Source of the DNA: Dromaius novaehollandiae
Lineage: Eukaryota > Chordata > Aves > Casuariiformes > Dromaiidae
Length of the DNA stretch: 64,000 nt
Direction: 5' to 3'
Assembly: GCF_036370855.1 (NCBI RefSeq)
Contig: NC_088103.1
Location: 13,393,404-13,457,403 of the forward strand
Below the pieces are notes generated by a model. It saw nothing but the letters and a program-made list of their open reading frames with translations. It searched no databases and had not been told where the DNA came from. Position numbers and translations under genes: made by a program. Shown here one piece after another: positions 12,106 to 24,807 of the stretch (within the stretch, counting starts at the first letter, position 1; each line of letters starts with the position of its first letter).

Positions 12106-15100
12106 TCTTCATCCCTTGGCCTTTTCAGTCTGTTTTATGTTCAAAAAGAATAGGAAAGGTGGATTTATATCTTGCCATATGTACTAAATGTGCATATAAT
12201 ACTGCAGATGGGAACAGAACATTCTACTAAAATTTGTCAGAAAGGAAAATTACTTTAATTTAGGCAGGGTTTGTAAAAGAATTATTGTTTCCTCTTTTCA
12301 GTAGAACAGACAAATCTGTTACATACTGGTTTCTTGCAATTACAAACGAAACCTCCGCAAGTCATCTAACACAGTGGCATGCTGCCATTATTTTCAAGAC
12401 AGGGTCCTCACAAGAATGACCCACTTCCCAGGCATCTCTAGGGAGTCCATCTATTTACGTTCTCATGTAAGCAAAATTGCTTTCTCATAACAAAGGAAAG
12501 GGAAGTGACTGTGTTGCTATCCTGATACATATTACTGAAACATTTCCTCTGAAGTATAAATATTTGTTCATGGGAAAACACAGTGACAATGCGAATAAAA
12601 ACAAGCATCTTGTCAGGAAGCTTAGGGAGCAATCTCTTTCTGGGCTTTCAAAACAAACACAAAACCAATGCTCCCTCCAACTGTTGCGTATGACCAGACA
12701 GAACATTTAATGAGCCCTAGGAATAACTGCTTCAGTGTTTTGGCCAGGGAGGGTCATCCAAAGAAGGAGTTAACACTGCCAGAAGGAAGAGAGTTCAGCA
12801 TTCAAAGCCTGTTAGGTGGATTGCTGAAGTAAAGAGACAGTAGGTTTGTTTTGGATTTCTGGCTGTCTTAATGTGCTCTGAATTGATCCCTCAAAATTGG
12901 TAATTTAATAGCTTTAATTAGTAATTTAATGAGCCCCATCCAGCACCCATGGTAAACATATACTTTAGTGAACAAAAATAGAAGTCATTTCAGAGGTAAT
13001 GCAGTTCTTGAAAACCAGTATATAATATTACACACATACAGGTTGTGATGCCATGAATTATTTAATATCGAATAAGAGTGATCTCAACATCATAAAAGTA
13101 CTCATTAAGGCAAATGGTACATCTAAGAACCCCAGTATTTCTCACCATCTCCCCTCTCAGTATCAGGTCTCACTACCTAGCCTGATTTTCTGTCTCTAAA
13201 GGAATTTCTGGGTAATTATGTTACAGAAGAATGTTGTTCTCATGGAATATACTCTGCGAACTGATGGTTTGGAATCCTATTTCTGTGACTGGGTCTCATT
13301 CCTTGAAGAGAACATATCTGCAATTCTAGTACAAAATTTAACTTCCTTATTACAAAGTCACATGCTAGAGTCAGAAAATGCTACTATCTTTGGAAGGCAT
13401 CTCTTTGTAGAGGTGTTATTTGCTCCTTAACATCTCGGTCACAGCTTATTTGCTTATGGGCTTCTGTGTCACTTTAGGCATTATGAGATGAGTAGTAGTA
13501 AATTTAGCTCTCTAGTTTAAGAAGCTACTGCTCTGTCAGAGCTTACTCTCCCCGCACAGTCAGTGGAATATAATGCGTATATATGTGTTAGCCACTTCAG
13601 TGCAGAGTTTGGCAATTTAATATAGCTTCCAGTTAAGACAGGTAAAAACCAAGCTCTGGACTGTGCAAAACTGGCAGAGGGGGTGTGTGTGTGCACTGTG
13701 AAGGCAGTAACTTCCAGCAGAATTAGATGTAGCAGAAGAAATTTAAAATCTTAAAACTGTTGAGCTATTTCTATTGTGATTGCTTGTGACTAGAGAATAG
13801 TAAAATTGGGGGACTGCTTTGTGTGTCTGTGGGGTAGGGAAAGAGATGGTGTTGCCGTGTTCCTTGGTTTATTTCCTCTTAATTAAATTTATGTTCTCTG
13901 GCAGTATTTATCACAGACTGTCCAAACTCTGTCCTAAGCAGATTTCAGTTTCTTCACGAGCTTTTCTATGATTTTGATAAAGCAGAATGAATGATTCTCA
14001 CAACCTGTGTGGAGTCGAGAAACAATTCTAATACCAGTTTATAGATGGGGAATCAAGACAGCAGTGCTGATGTGAAGTGTCCATTGATTCAGGGAGCTTA
14101 AACGGCAAGGTACCCAACACAAGAAATCCAGGTTGTGATACGAAAGGAGTGCACTGCCTCCAGAGCATCCTCTCACTACCTGAAATAGCCTGTCTTCCAT
14201 ACTTTTGGAAACAATGGCCTAATGCTTTCTAGATCAGGATCTGTGTGGGGGGGGTAAGCTTAACATACTAATAGAAACATAAACGCAGGCTTCCAAGTAC
14301 CTGGGCTTCAGTTGCTTGCTTGTTTTTGCCACTGTATCAGAGGTGAAATGTTCTTCTAACAGGGCTTATAAATGGGCAAATGATCAAATAATTGTTCTGG
14401 ACAACAGGTACCATTTAGACTTGAGATGAATGTATCCCCTGCTAAAAAGAAAAGAGATTTTATTTATTGTTGTGGCCTTTTGAATGTCCACAGGTTTCAA
14501 TTCTTGTGACTTAGGTCTTTTGCTTAATACTTGGATACCATAAATTTGGCTCTTCTAGTTCAGATACATGTTTTCCACTGTCATACATGCATAGAAATAT
14601 TTGTGGAATTACTGGTCACTAAATAAGGAGGAATCCATAGTAACATTTCAACAAATACTTTCCAGTTTTCTAAGGAAGACTGGTGGGCCCAGGCTTCTCT
14701 TGAGGCAGTACAACTGGCTACATTGGAATTTCTCCAGGGGTGAATTTTATTCTTTTAATCCTCCTTTCTTTGTGTTTGCAATTGTGGTTCCCACTGGCAA
14801 CGCTATAATTAAGTAACTGTCGACATTTCCCTCACAATAAGAGTACAATAGCATTCTAGCTGTGGTTCTGAATTTCAGATAGAAGCCTAATGTGAAAAAT
14901 AAGTGCTATTCACCTATTTAAAATTGGAATGGTGGGAAGTTGTCCATCTTTTGTAACAGATATAGTTTAACAACATTTTGTTGGCAGTTGCTTCTGTAAA
15001 TAATTTGTATTTTTTCCTGCAAAAATATTTTATTTTGGAGATGAGTGATAGGATGTGTTTAGTGCACTCAAAGCTTCTGAAATGCTATGAAGTGCAAGCA

Positions 15101-18100
15101 TGGTATAGCACTTTTGCCAGTAGTTGTGGAGGCAAATAAAATGAATACCTCTTCTAATTCTTCCCTTCCACCCCTTATCCCTCCCCCCAAAGGACTCCTG
15201 CCCTGACTTGGAGAAGACTGTAATGAGTTCTTTAAAAATCAAAAGCTACGTGCCTTGCTACCTTATTTAAAAAAAGAAAAAAAGAAAAGAAAAAAAAACC
15301 TGTTAGCGGAATTCATGGTACTTTGCCAATATGACTTCCAAGCAATGAATGCATAAGAAATTTCAAGGCACTGGAATACTTGTGATTTTATTAAAGGGCC
15401 CTACATACCAGTTTAAGTGCAAAACTATGCTAGTGGTTCTAGTTTGTTTTCAATCTTGTGAAGCTAAATTCTGTCCTTGGCATATTTAAACTCTGCAGCT
15501 CTCTGTTTGTGTGTGTGTGATTGGAACGAGATGGCTTTCTTTCCCTACTCCACAAATCATACAGTGTGTATAGTACCTTGAATCCTTCAAGCTTTCTATT
15601 CTGTATTTCAGGCTCTTTACAGTGATACTTGGACAGCCCCTGGAGGTAGTAAGTTCCACATCCTCTATGAAAACTTCATATGTGTGGAAGAAAGATATAT
15701 TTTCACATTTGATGGTTAAATAGTAGCAGATAGTGGCAATAGTAGCTCCTCCTAAAGAAGAGGACAGTCACTTTTGATAACTATTCCTCCTAAATGTAAT
15801 CTGGGAAAGGCCCATCAAACAGCCTGCTAGTGAAACGTGCAAACTCTCTTCATTTCCTGCTTCTGAGGTTTCTTCCTCAAAATACCAAAGTAGGTTACTT
15901 GTATGCATTCCTCTGCTATTTCTACAGTAACTGTAACCCTTCAGCCATGTAGTTTTGCTAGAATTTATATAAACTGTTTCAGGGGGAGGAAAATATCCAC
16001 CAGAACCAATCCACATGATCTCCTCCTTTCTGCATATGATCTATGGCCCTGACCTGTTAGGGAACAAAAAAAAATGTAACTAGATTTGTTTAGACATACT
16101 GAATAAACCGTTAATATGGAAGAGCCGTATTTGGATAGTGTGAACCTTGCATTGGTATAACCCAGTTTAACCCATTGAACTTGTCTGTGTTGGAACAGCG
16201 CAGCCTTTGCATGGAAATCTGTGCTAGTGTAACCAAATCATGTCATTAAACTGTGTGAATGGTTGTAATAGACACAAAGTCTTGCATTCCTGGCAAAGCT
16301 TTCTGTTTCTGGCAAAGTGTGTTTCAGAAGCAGAGGATATGCAGAATGTAACAGGAGTTTCAGATTTGACTTTGAATTTGGATCTTGAATGATTAGAGCC
16401 ACAGTGTTGCTACTGTGCTGAATCACGCTATACAAAATAATTGAAGAGTTGTGCTGTAATCTTAGAAAAAAAATTCATAGTTCAAAGCAGTACATTCTTT
16501 GAATAGTCTAGTGAAAAAATAGTAAAGTGATACATGCTTCAGTGCTATTTTGTTTCAGTTACTTCAGGTTATATGCCTTGCTGCTTTTACTCATCTGTAA
16601 GACCTGCATGTTGCAACTAATTCTCTTCTAAAACTTTTTATTTTTGAATTGTCGTCTGAATTGAAGCCCATAGGAGTCAATGGAAGCTTTTCCACATCCA
16701 TTTCAGTAAGATTTATAAAAGGTTTAAAAACTGTAATTGGGTTTTTTACTTTAGTGTATAGCTAACTATGGGAAGAGTTGTAGAAGAAGAAGTCTTATTT
16801 CACAAGACTGTTTCTCAAAGATTAATGATGATGAAATTAAGATGCCCTTCATTCTAGTGTTTAATCCAGCTCTCTTGGTTTGGCGCCCTGGAAAGAACAG
16901 CAAATAGCTATTGGCTGCTGTTCTCGCATATCAACAGCAATTCGAACACCAATAATACTAGTCTCACACAACTGTGAAAGAGGGGAGAAAATCTGCTTTG
17001 GTTTTCTTCCCCTCCCCGTCCCTACTCTCTGCTTTCCAGTTCCCATAGTTAGAGATCTTTGTTCAAGACTTGTCCTCATGATCTCCTTATAGCATGAATA
17101 CAAACAACTTCAGAGCAGCGATGGTATGTAGATACAGAGATCTCTGTAGTGTGCCTCTAGAAGGTATGTAATCTTTGAGCAATACTTCAGCTTCTAAAAC
17201 TTTAGACTACATTTTTGTATCTCTTGCACATAAAGCTACTAGGCTCTTAATATATTAGGTGAATTTTACATGCTTTGAAAGGCAGGGAGAGCGTTTATTA
17301 TGCTATAAAGAATGAGAGCAGTTCCATTCATATATGGCTTTTAAAGCTCAATAGCTTGGATCAAGAGTGAGGTGCAAAGACTGTTTGCCATTGAAAGCCT
17401 CTTCTTACAGTATAAAGCTGCAATATAAAGGGGTCCCAAGGTACCAGTGTTTCTTTAAAATTTGATACTCAGAAGTCAATTTTGACTGACCTACATAGAG
17501 GAGGGAGACAGACGAACAGCCAGAAGGTCAGGTAGACAGAAAAGTCTTTCCCGACTGACTGTTCTTCACTGTGACTCATTTCATTTCCGATAGAAAAGGA
17601 ATGTGCATTTAAAAAAAAAAAAAAAAAAGTTGCTTTGAATGCCATTAACATCTGATTAAATGGCAGAAAGGTTATGATAAGCTCTTAACACAGTTGTGCA
17701 CATGTCAGCACTACTGATGTGATACATGATTATCATAGTACAGACATGAAGTCAGTTCTTCAAGGTGAGGATTTGCTTCCGGGATTAGCATTTCATTTAT
17801 GTGTATATGTTGTCCTGTGAAAAGGCAATAAAGGATTATTCTGGGATGAAAATGTGTTTCCAGTATATCGCAGTCTGAACAGAGGCAGTGCTTAGGGATG
17901 GAATTGTCAAGAAATTAGACTAATTTTTTTCATGTTAGTCAAACTTTCACTGTTGAGTTAAGCATACCATTAGTCTTAATTTTGGTTAGTGAGCTGTAGA
18001 AAATTTAGCACTCCGATAGACTGCAGTATAATGCAAACCATTCATATGAAATCTATACCTTGGAAAACCCCTTAAATACTGGAAATGGCTGACAAAGCAG

Positions 18101-18693
18101 TCATGCTTTAGATGGTTGGAAAAGTCATGGTATTTTGATGCAATCATTTCTAGTTTCACTCCCTTGCCAAGCAGCAAACTGATAAATATTTATGAAGAAA
18201 CCTTCCTACTAGCCACTTCTTCCCATTTAACTTCTGTTTGGAATTGGTATTATAAACTGATTAAATCTCTTATTCATGTTGTAATTTGAGGATCTAGAAG
18301 TGGAGAATATGACAGAAAAATAAGCTGCTGCAAACATGTTACCATTAAAAAAAAAAAATGCAAAACTACACCGTGCAACAAATTCTTAATACTGCCTTGC
18401 CCTTTCTGGGTTTTAAATGCAGTGAGCCATAACTCTTCCACTTCTTCCATTGGGAGACTGTTATATAACCATTCAGCTGTTCTTCTTGCTGTTTGTATTC
18501 AGCCAAAAATTTATTTTGCTTAATTGCACCCTGCTACACCTAACTTTGCAAACTGGGACCACAAAAATGAGTCCGCTCCCTCTTTTGGGCCAGACTCTGC
18601 AGCCTGTACAGAAGTAAATGAGACTGAATGATTAAAGTTAGTGAATTACAGGATATTTAGGCCCCAAACAAGTGTGATTCAATGTGGTAGGAC

Positions 18694-18941
18694 ATCACAG
18701 AATCACAGAATAGTTGCAGTTGGAAATGACCTCCGGAGATCACCTGGTCCAACCCACCTACTCAAGCAGGATCAGCTCAAGCAGGTTGCCTAGGGCCATG
18801 TCCAGTCAGGTTTTGAGTATCTCCAAGAATGGAGACTACAGTCTCTCTGGACAAGCTGTTCCAGTGTTCAGCCACCCTCACTCTGAAGAAATGTTTTCTT
18901 ATGTTCAGATGGAGTTTCCTATGTTTCAGTGCCATGGACTG
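18694..18941 (-). mobile_element. CR1 LINE 3' end with terminal repeat
   Basis: On the + strand the element begins with two copies of the ATCACAGA octamer, which is the CR1 3' terminal repeat read in reverse. It continues through the diagnostic GGTCCAACCCACC section and on to about the GTTTCAGTGCC section. The octamer marks the true 3' end, so this is a 5'-truncated insertion on the minus strand about 250 bp long. Its apparent 82-codon open frame on the + strand is not a gene. Confidence 0.93.
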
Positions 18942-20963
18942 AATTTAGAATTCAGTGAATAATTTCTAAAAATTAACAAATCAATAAATGCCCAGTTCAG
19001 TTCAGTCCCATTCTAGAATGTCTATAACATATAGTGGAGATAGCACTGTATATGTTGTGTGTCTCTGTCTCTGAAAACTGGGACAGAGTTGTATGAGATA
19101 TTATGAAGAGATACAACTGACCTAATCATTTTGCTTTATTTCACAATTGGTTGAGAATACATGCTGACATCATTAAATAGAAGCATCCTTACATCAAATG
19201 CTAAACTTTGTCCTTATGATACTAAAGAAAAAAAAATCAGTTTGTCAGAGGACTGCATACAATGTATAGTCATTTTGAAAAGAAAGCTAATTGTGAATGC
19301 AGAAGTATTTGCCATGGGAAAAGTACAGTTCTGAATGCAAGCCCACTAACTAATACAAAAATTGTATTGACAGGAAATGACTTGAATTTTATTTCAATGT
19401 GTATAAAATATGCATTTATGTGGATTTTTCAAGGTGTTTATTCTCTTTATTAATTTTTTACGGGTAAAATCTAATGGAGTATATACCAATCCATTACAGA
19501 CGTAGTTAGAAATGGTTTTGACCTACCCACATAATTAAAGCCTCTAAGCCTAATTGTGAGGGGGGAAAAAAGAAGAATTACTCAGCTCCCGTCATTGAAG
19601 TCTGATATTCCAATTCACATCCTGCCAGTTGGCTGAGACTACGTATATCGCATACAGTGGGTGGATGGTAAAGTCCATAAATGAAGTACCACATGTCTCC
19701 TTATTTTGGCTGTACATCGTTCATTCATGTTCTGCTGTATTGTTGAAAGCAGGATTCATGGACTATAGAGAGCACCTTCTGTCCCTTTGAGACTGCCAGA
19801 TGCAATATAAAGCTCATGCCTATATGGGATAATTTAACCTGCTTTGATTTACTTAACTTCTTTGTGCATTTAAGCTTATTTTACTTCCACTTAAAATCTT
19901 TTACTCTTAGCATACTCTTAAAAGCTCTTCTAATGGAAAGGGTCCCTGAATTCAGGGGTAGAGGAGAGGGAGAAGAAGCTCCAGTTTGTCCTACACTTTG
20001 GATTTTCGTTTCTGGACTGTCCCAGGCTGCTTCTGCAACATCAGTTCTGCCCTCTCTCAGTGCACACTCAAGCCCAGTGTTGTAGCTGTCCATGCTGACT
20101 GTCTTTCAGTGTGTAACATGGCTTAGGAAATTATGTACGTCCTTGGGTGTTACTACTAAGAACAGAGGGGACATAGTTTCAGTTGTCCTGAATTAAAAGC
20201 TTGAGTCTTTGGAAGGAGCAAAGGGCCACATCAGTAGATTTTTATTTTATTTTGTTTTATTTTTTATTATTTTGGAAGCAGGCATCTGTGATAGATCCTA
20301 CCTAGAACTGCAGTAGGGGAAGACCTCCTTGCTTCCACATGGCATAGAGCCTGGGTTTGGGATGCAGGCTTTCTCAGAAGGTTGGTGCACTGTAATATAA
20401 AAAATAACCCCAAACTTAGAATGCTTAGGATAGCTCTTCCTGTGGACATGGCAGACCTAGGTTGTCATGGGGTGGTGAGGAGCATGGACTATTCCACTTC
20501 CTCCTTTTCCTGAAGAGTTTTTACAAAGAGGCTGGAGTAAATGCTTGTAGTACCCTCTTCCTGCACCCCTGTTATCATTCACTGATATTTCTTCAACCTG
20601 TCTGCTCACGATCCTTTCTCTGGTGTCTCAGGAGTGCAGAGGATGGAAGGGCCTGAGGGCACTGAGCTTCAGCAGTTCTGAGCTAGTAGAGAGCTCTCTA
20701 AGGAGTTCTACTATCAGAGCACATTGGAGCAGCTTCTGAAGTTAAACCAACTCTCCAGATACAGGACACCTGATGGTTTTTTAATCATCTGAGAACTATA
20801 TTCTCAAAACCAAAAGGTTAATTTAGCTCCAAAGTAACAGATAAGATGTTGGAACATGTGGGAGTATGCCCTCACGTTTACACTTTCAAATGTATTTTGT
20901 GGTTTAGAAAACAATGTATCATTCTAGAGAAGTAGGTTTTGCTGTAGATGTGAATGCAGATCT

Positions 20964-20966
<3 letters not shown>

Positions 20967-21019
<53 letters not shown>

Positions 21020-21022
21020 TTT
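20967..21022 (+). repeat. (TC)22 microsatellite followed by T12
   Basis: Twenty-two uninterrupted TC dinucleotides (20967-21010) run directly into twelve T bases. The tract is pure polypyrimidine over 56 bases, so it could form triplex DNA or act as a decoy 3' splice signal (an AG follows at 21036-21037). Length polymorphism is likely. Confidence 0.97.
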
Positions 21023-23609
21023 AATTTTCTCAAAAGTCGTCAAGGTATTGTTAAAAGCATATAATGGCGATGCAGTGCTGGGACACTTGGCAGCCCATAA
21101 GCATGTTTTAGAGAGCTATAGACACTTGGTAAAGCCAGACTATGGAGTTAAATGCTAGTCATGATCCAATGCCATCTCCTTGGGTTGCTTGTAAAGCAAT
21201 TTTCCTTCTTCTCTCCTTCTAGTTGTTATTCACCCCTAAAAACAAACAAGCAAAAAAGAAAATTCAAATCCAAGCCTGCTAGCTGGAACATTTAAGCATC
21301 TAATTGAGTAAAGCTTTAGCACTCATATTTTTAAAGCTTTATGTAAACTCAGTAGAAATACTTGTGGTTTATGACTGTGCTTTCATGTATCAAAGTCTGG
21401 AAGCTGTTGGTTGCTTTACACCCTATTAGAGATGCATTCCAGCCATGTGTAAAGGTGTGCATCTCAAATAAGTTTATGGTCAAAACCGTGCTGTTTGTTT
21501 AAATGAGTGGAAAAAATTAACTACTGTCCAATAAGATTATGTGATAGAGGACAGAGACACTCTAACTAATGTTCCTGGGGTTTTTATTTTACACTCTGCT
21601 GCAAAAGCTGCAGTCTGGATTGTGTAAGTAGTTACACATTTATGTTGGAAAAGCACTGAATGGTAAAAGTTGCTGTAGATGATCACTCAAACAGAAACTG
21701 CATAGGAGCATGCAGCTCTTTCATTGCTTGGGAAGCCTTCGAGTTGTGGATACCCTTTGATGGAACAGAATAAAACAAGGAAACTAGAAACTGTTTGTTT
21801 ATCCCTAGCAAAAGCAAGGCCCTATTTCTTTCTCCCATTTTAATCACCTGACTAATCTCTGTTATTGTTGTATTCTGTTCAATTTGACTGTTATGCATTA
21901 AAAATAACATTTTCTCCGTTCTTCCTGCCATCTTCCTTCTCTCCTATAGGAAGGTTTTGTAACAAGCTTGTAAGCATATCTAAAATTAATTTCTGTTGTA
22001 ATCAGAGGCTTTATGAGTCAGAATTAGAGCAAGTCTTGGTGCTTTACAGCGATGATCTCCCACATCTTGTTAACTAATCTACTGACAGTTAGAAAATCCA
22101 CAGTGGTTGCAGCAGTGGTATTCTGGGTGTGTTTAGTTAAAAGGTGGGGTTCTAGCTCAGTGATTTGTCTGCAAAAAGTGGTTATTTGAAATGTGAAATG
22201 AAAGTTCACAAAGAAAAGAAATTAAGATTTGCCATACTGGAACAGTCCAGTAAGATGAATACCCTCTTTACTACCCTATCACTACTTTTAATCTAATAGA
22301 AGGTGATTGAAGCCTAGTATAGATGTACAATGCTATATAAAAATGGGAAAATTCTGTTCAATTAAGTGATGCTTAGAAGTATAGACAGGTAGGCTTTGTT
22401 GCTTATATTCTAACTTCACAACACGCCCCCCAGAGAGACAGAGGTGTCAAATCTTACTGATACTGAGTAGTGGCAAACTCCACAGGTTATGTTCCGTATC
22501 CTCTCAAAAGAGCAAAGGTAATATACCAATATTCAGATGAGCCTAGATAACAGGTCTAAGCCTGCATCGGCAGGAAAAGAAATTACTTTTACATTCACAT
22601 AAATACATTTCTAATAATTTCGTAAGCAGATGGTACTTAAAAGTTAGTATCAGCTATACCTGTGCCACAAGTGAATCTGCTGCATCATCCTTAAACAGAG
22701 GTGGTATGCATTTATTTCTTGTCATTGCTAACAGACTATACTAATAGTGTGATTAGCATCTTCAGTACCCTTCCATGCTTGTCTCTTCAATAGCTGTGCA
22801 AATGGAGAAAGGAACTGAATAGTTTTGAAAGCAAAGGATTTTGTAAGAATCCTTTGTTAAAAGTCTATAGGAGTTTCCTGATAAATCCTTAGAGATAATT
22901 GTAGCTCTTATTGGGACTGTCTTGGAAGAAAAGAAAAAGTGATGGGACGTTGCCTCGGTCTTTCTTTCTTCTTGCACTTCAGTTCTGTCCTACACACACA
23001 CAGTTTCAGTGTTTCTTCCTGCTGCCTTGAACTGAGTGAGTGGATGTATTAATTACTTTCTGGTTTTTAACCAGCTGAATCAATTCTGTAACTCTTTAAA
23101 TCCACACCTGCAAAACACTTTCTTCTTTTCACTTTATCTCACAGCTGTAGAGTTGGAAGTGTTTCCTAAATTGTGCAGAATCTCATTCTGATTTGTGCTC
23201 TGTATTGGTAGGTTTCAGAATATGCTGAGATGTTCAACACAAACATCCACTGATCAATTTTCAGTTATTAAACCAACCAGTGAATATGTCAAAACTTACC
23301 ATTTCTTTTGCTCGTGATTCAGCATACTCTGCGGGTCCTGGTTTTGTCCTGCCCGTTCTGTAGGGAGAGTGTGGTGAGTATGCTTTGACCAGCCACCTAA
23401 ACTGAGTGGGGTCTCAGTGTTCTCCTGAAAGTTGAGCATCTTAGAGACAAGTGAATACATAGGGATTTTTGTTCTTGTATATAACAAGTTTTTAGACCTC
23501 ATTTGTAGAGAAAACATTTTTCATATAGACCTTGAAACAAAAAAAAAAAGGAAGGTAATTATACTCTTCATTACAAATCTGTAGGTTATAGGATTTGATG
23601 TGTGATTTC

Positions 23610-23635
23610 TTTTTTTTTTTTTTTTTTTTTTTTTT
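23610..23635 (+). repeat. poly-T run of 26
   Basis: A pure run of 26 T bases lies in intron 2. No flanking target-site duplication or LINE or SINE body was recognised on either side, so I treat it as a simple homopolymer rather than the tail of an insertion. Confidence 0.95.
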
Positions 23636-24635
23636 GTGCTTTGCGTTGGCCACATTATCAATTTGATTTTTCTTCATATGCTTCTAGGCAGATGTCTGGG
23701 TCATAGAGTTGCTTTAAATTCTGATGCATTTGTCTTATCTATCCAAATTCTGTGCAAAGCTAGGAAAGTAACAGTATTTGCAATGATACGCATTGTTCTT
23801 TTTTGCGTAATAGCCTCCTGTGATATGAAGTTGCAAACTGTAATTCTTGCTGACATAAATGTACTAAATTGAAAACTGTTGCAGTCTGACCTGGTTAATG
23901 TGAGTTTGGCTTCTGGGCATTTGAAAAATGCAAGTAATTGATTATAACCAAATGCAGTTGGTTAGTGTTAACCTGTTCTTGGTACTGTTAACTGTTATTG
24001 GAAGCAGTCTTTTTAAAGCAACTTTATAACATGTTTTCCAAAAATTGACTATCCTATTGTCAGGAGACTTCTGTGCTACCATAAGAGTGCAGCTTGCTCT
24101 AAGAGACTGTTTTGTCTCTGACAGTCACAACAGCATCACAAAAGTCACCTCGAGCCACAGCAGCGGTGCCCGAGCTCATCACGACAGTAAAGGGTCGGTT
24201 GCATGTTTGCTGATGCCAAACAGTAGATAGAAGAGCAGGAGAGCAGCGTTCTTAGCCGGGAACCTCTTTGGGGATCGTGACCTCCTTTCCCAGTTACAGG
24301 GCCTCAAGCCATTTTCACTGGTAGAAAACTCCACATCTCGATTAAGTCAGTTTAAGGGGGGTGGGGGTTGTGGTTTAATTTTGTGTGTGTTTGTTTTACA
24401 CGTAGAGTACCTATGTGTGTGTATTATTTTTGACTACGGGTTTCGCGTTTGACCATTTCAAGTGCGAGGACATGGCAGAAAGCTTCCCCAGCGCGCTAGC
24501 GCTGGGACGGAGAATGAGAGTGCGTCCCCGAGCCGCGCCCTGCTTGCGGCTGCCTGTTTTCTGCGCTGCTTGCGGCTGCCCCTTAGGCTCGCCGGGCCTG
24601 CAGCGGGGAGCGGCCGGGCGGTGCCGGGGTGCGGG

Positions 24636-24704
24636 CCGGGCCGGGCCGGGCCGGGCCGGGCCGGGCCGGGCCGGGCCGGGCGGCGGCGGCGGCGGCGGCG
24701 GCGG
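24636..24704 (+). repeat. (CCGGG)9 then (CGG)8 repeat
   Basis: Nine perfect CCGGG pentamers (24636-24680) are followed without a gap by eight perfect CGG triplets (24681-24704). Four more CCGGG units occur at 24868-24887, on the other side of the TATA box. Runs of three G bases at short intervals give G-quadruplex potential. Such tracts are prone to length change and to assembly or sequencing error. Confidence 0.97.
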
Positions 24705-24764
24705 GCGCTGGAGCGCCTCCAGCCGCCGCCCCTTTACGCGCGGCCCCGGTTTCATGAATGAAAT

Positions 24765-24769
24765 CCAAT
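24765..24769 (+). promoter_or_regulatory. CCAAT box
   Basis: CCAAT with the flanks AT and CG, close to the NF-Y preference, lies just upstream of the TATA box in the second CpG island. The pairing with a TATA element is the main support. The spacing is shorter than the usual 40 to 60 bp, so NF-Y use is uncertain. Confidence 0.5.
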
Positions 24770-24776
24770 CGCGGCG

Positions 24777-24786
24777 CTATAAATAG
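24777..24786 (+). promoter_or_regulatory. TATA box that is also an exact MEF2-type site
   Basis: The ten bases CTATAAATAG contain a TATAAATA core and also fit the MEF2 consensus (YTA, four A/T, TAR) exactly. G+C-rich DNA surrounds it, so it stands out. Dual TATA/MEF2 elements occur in some muscle gene promoters; RHOBTB1 is known to be expressed in skeletal and vascular smooth muscle. Function here is inferred. Confidence 0.6.
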
Positions 24787-24799
24787 AACGCGGGGCTGC

Positions 24800-24807
24800 A
24801 GACGTCA
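24800..24807 (+). promoter_or_regulatory. CRE-like site
   Basis: AGACGTCA differs at one position from the palindromic cAMP response element TGACGTCA. It falls about 20 bp after the TATA box, at or just before the expected start site. CREB/ATF binding is plausible but unproven. Confidence 0.45.

Noticed and set aside
18714..18962. 82-codon frame on the + strand
   Set aside because: It lies inside the antisense strand of a CR1 3' UTR.
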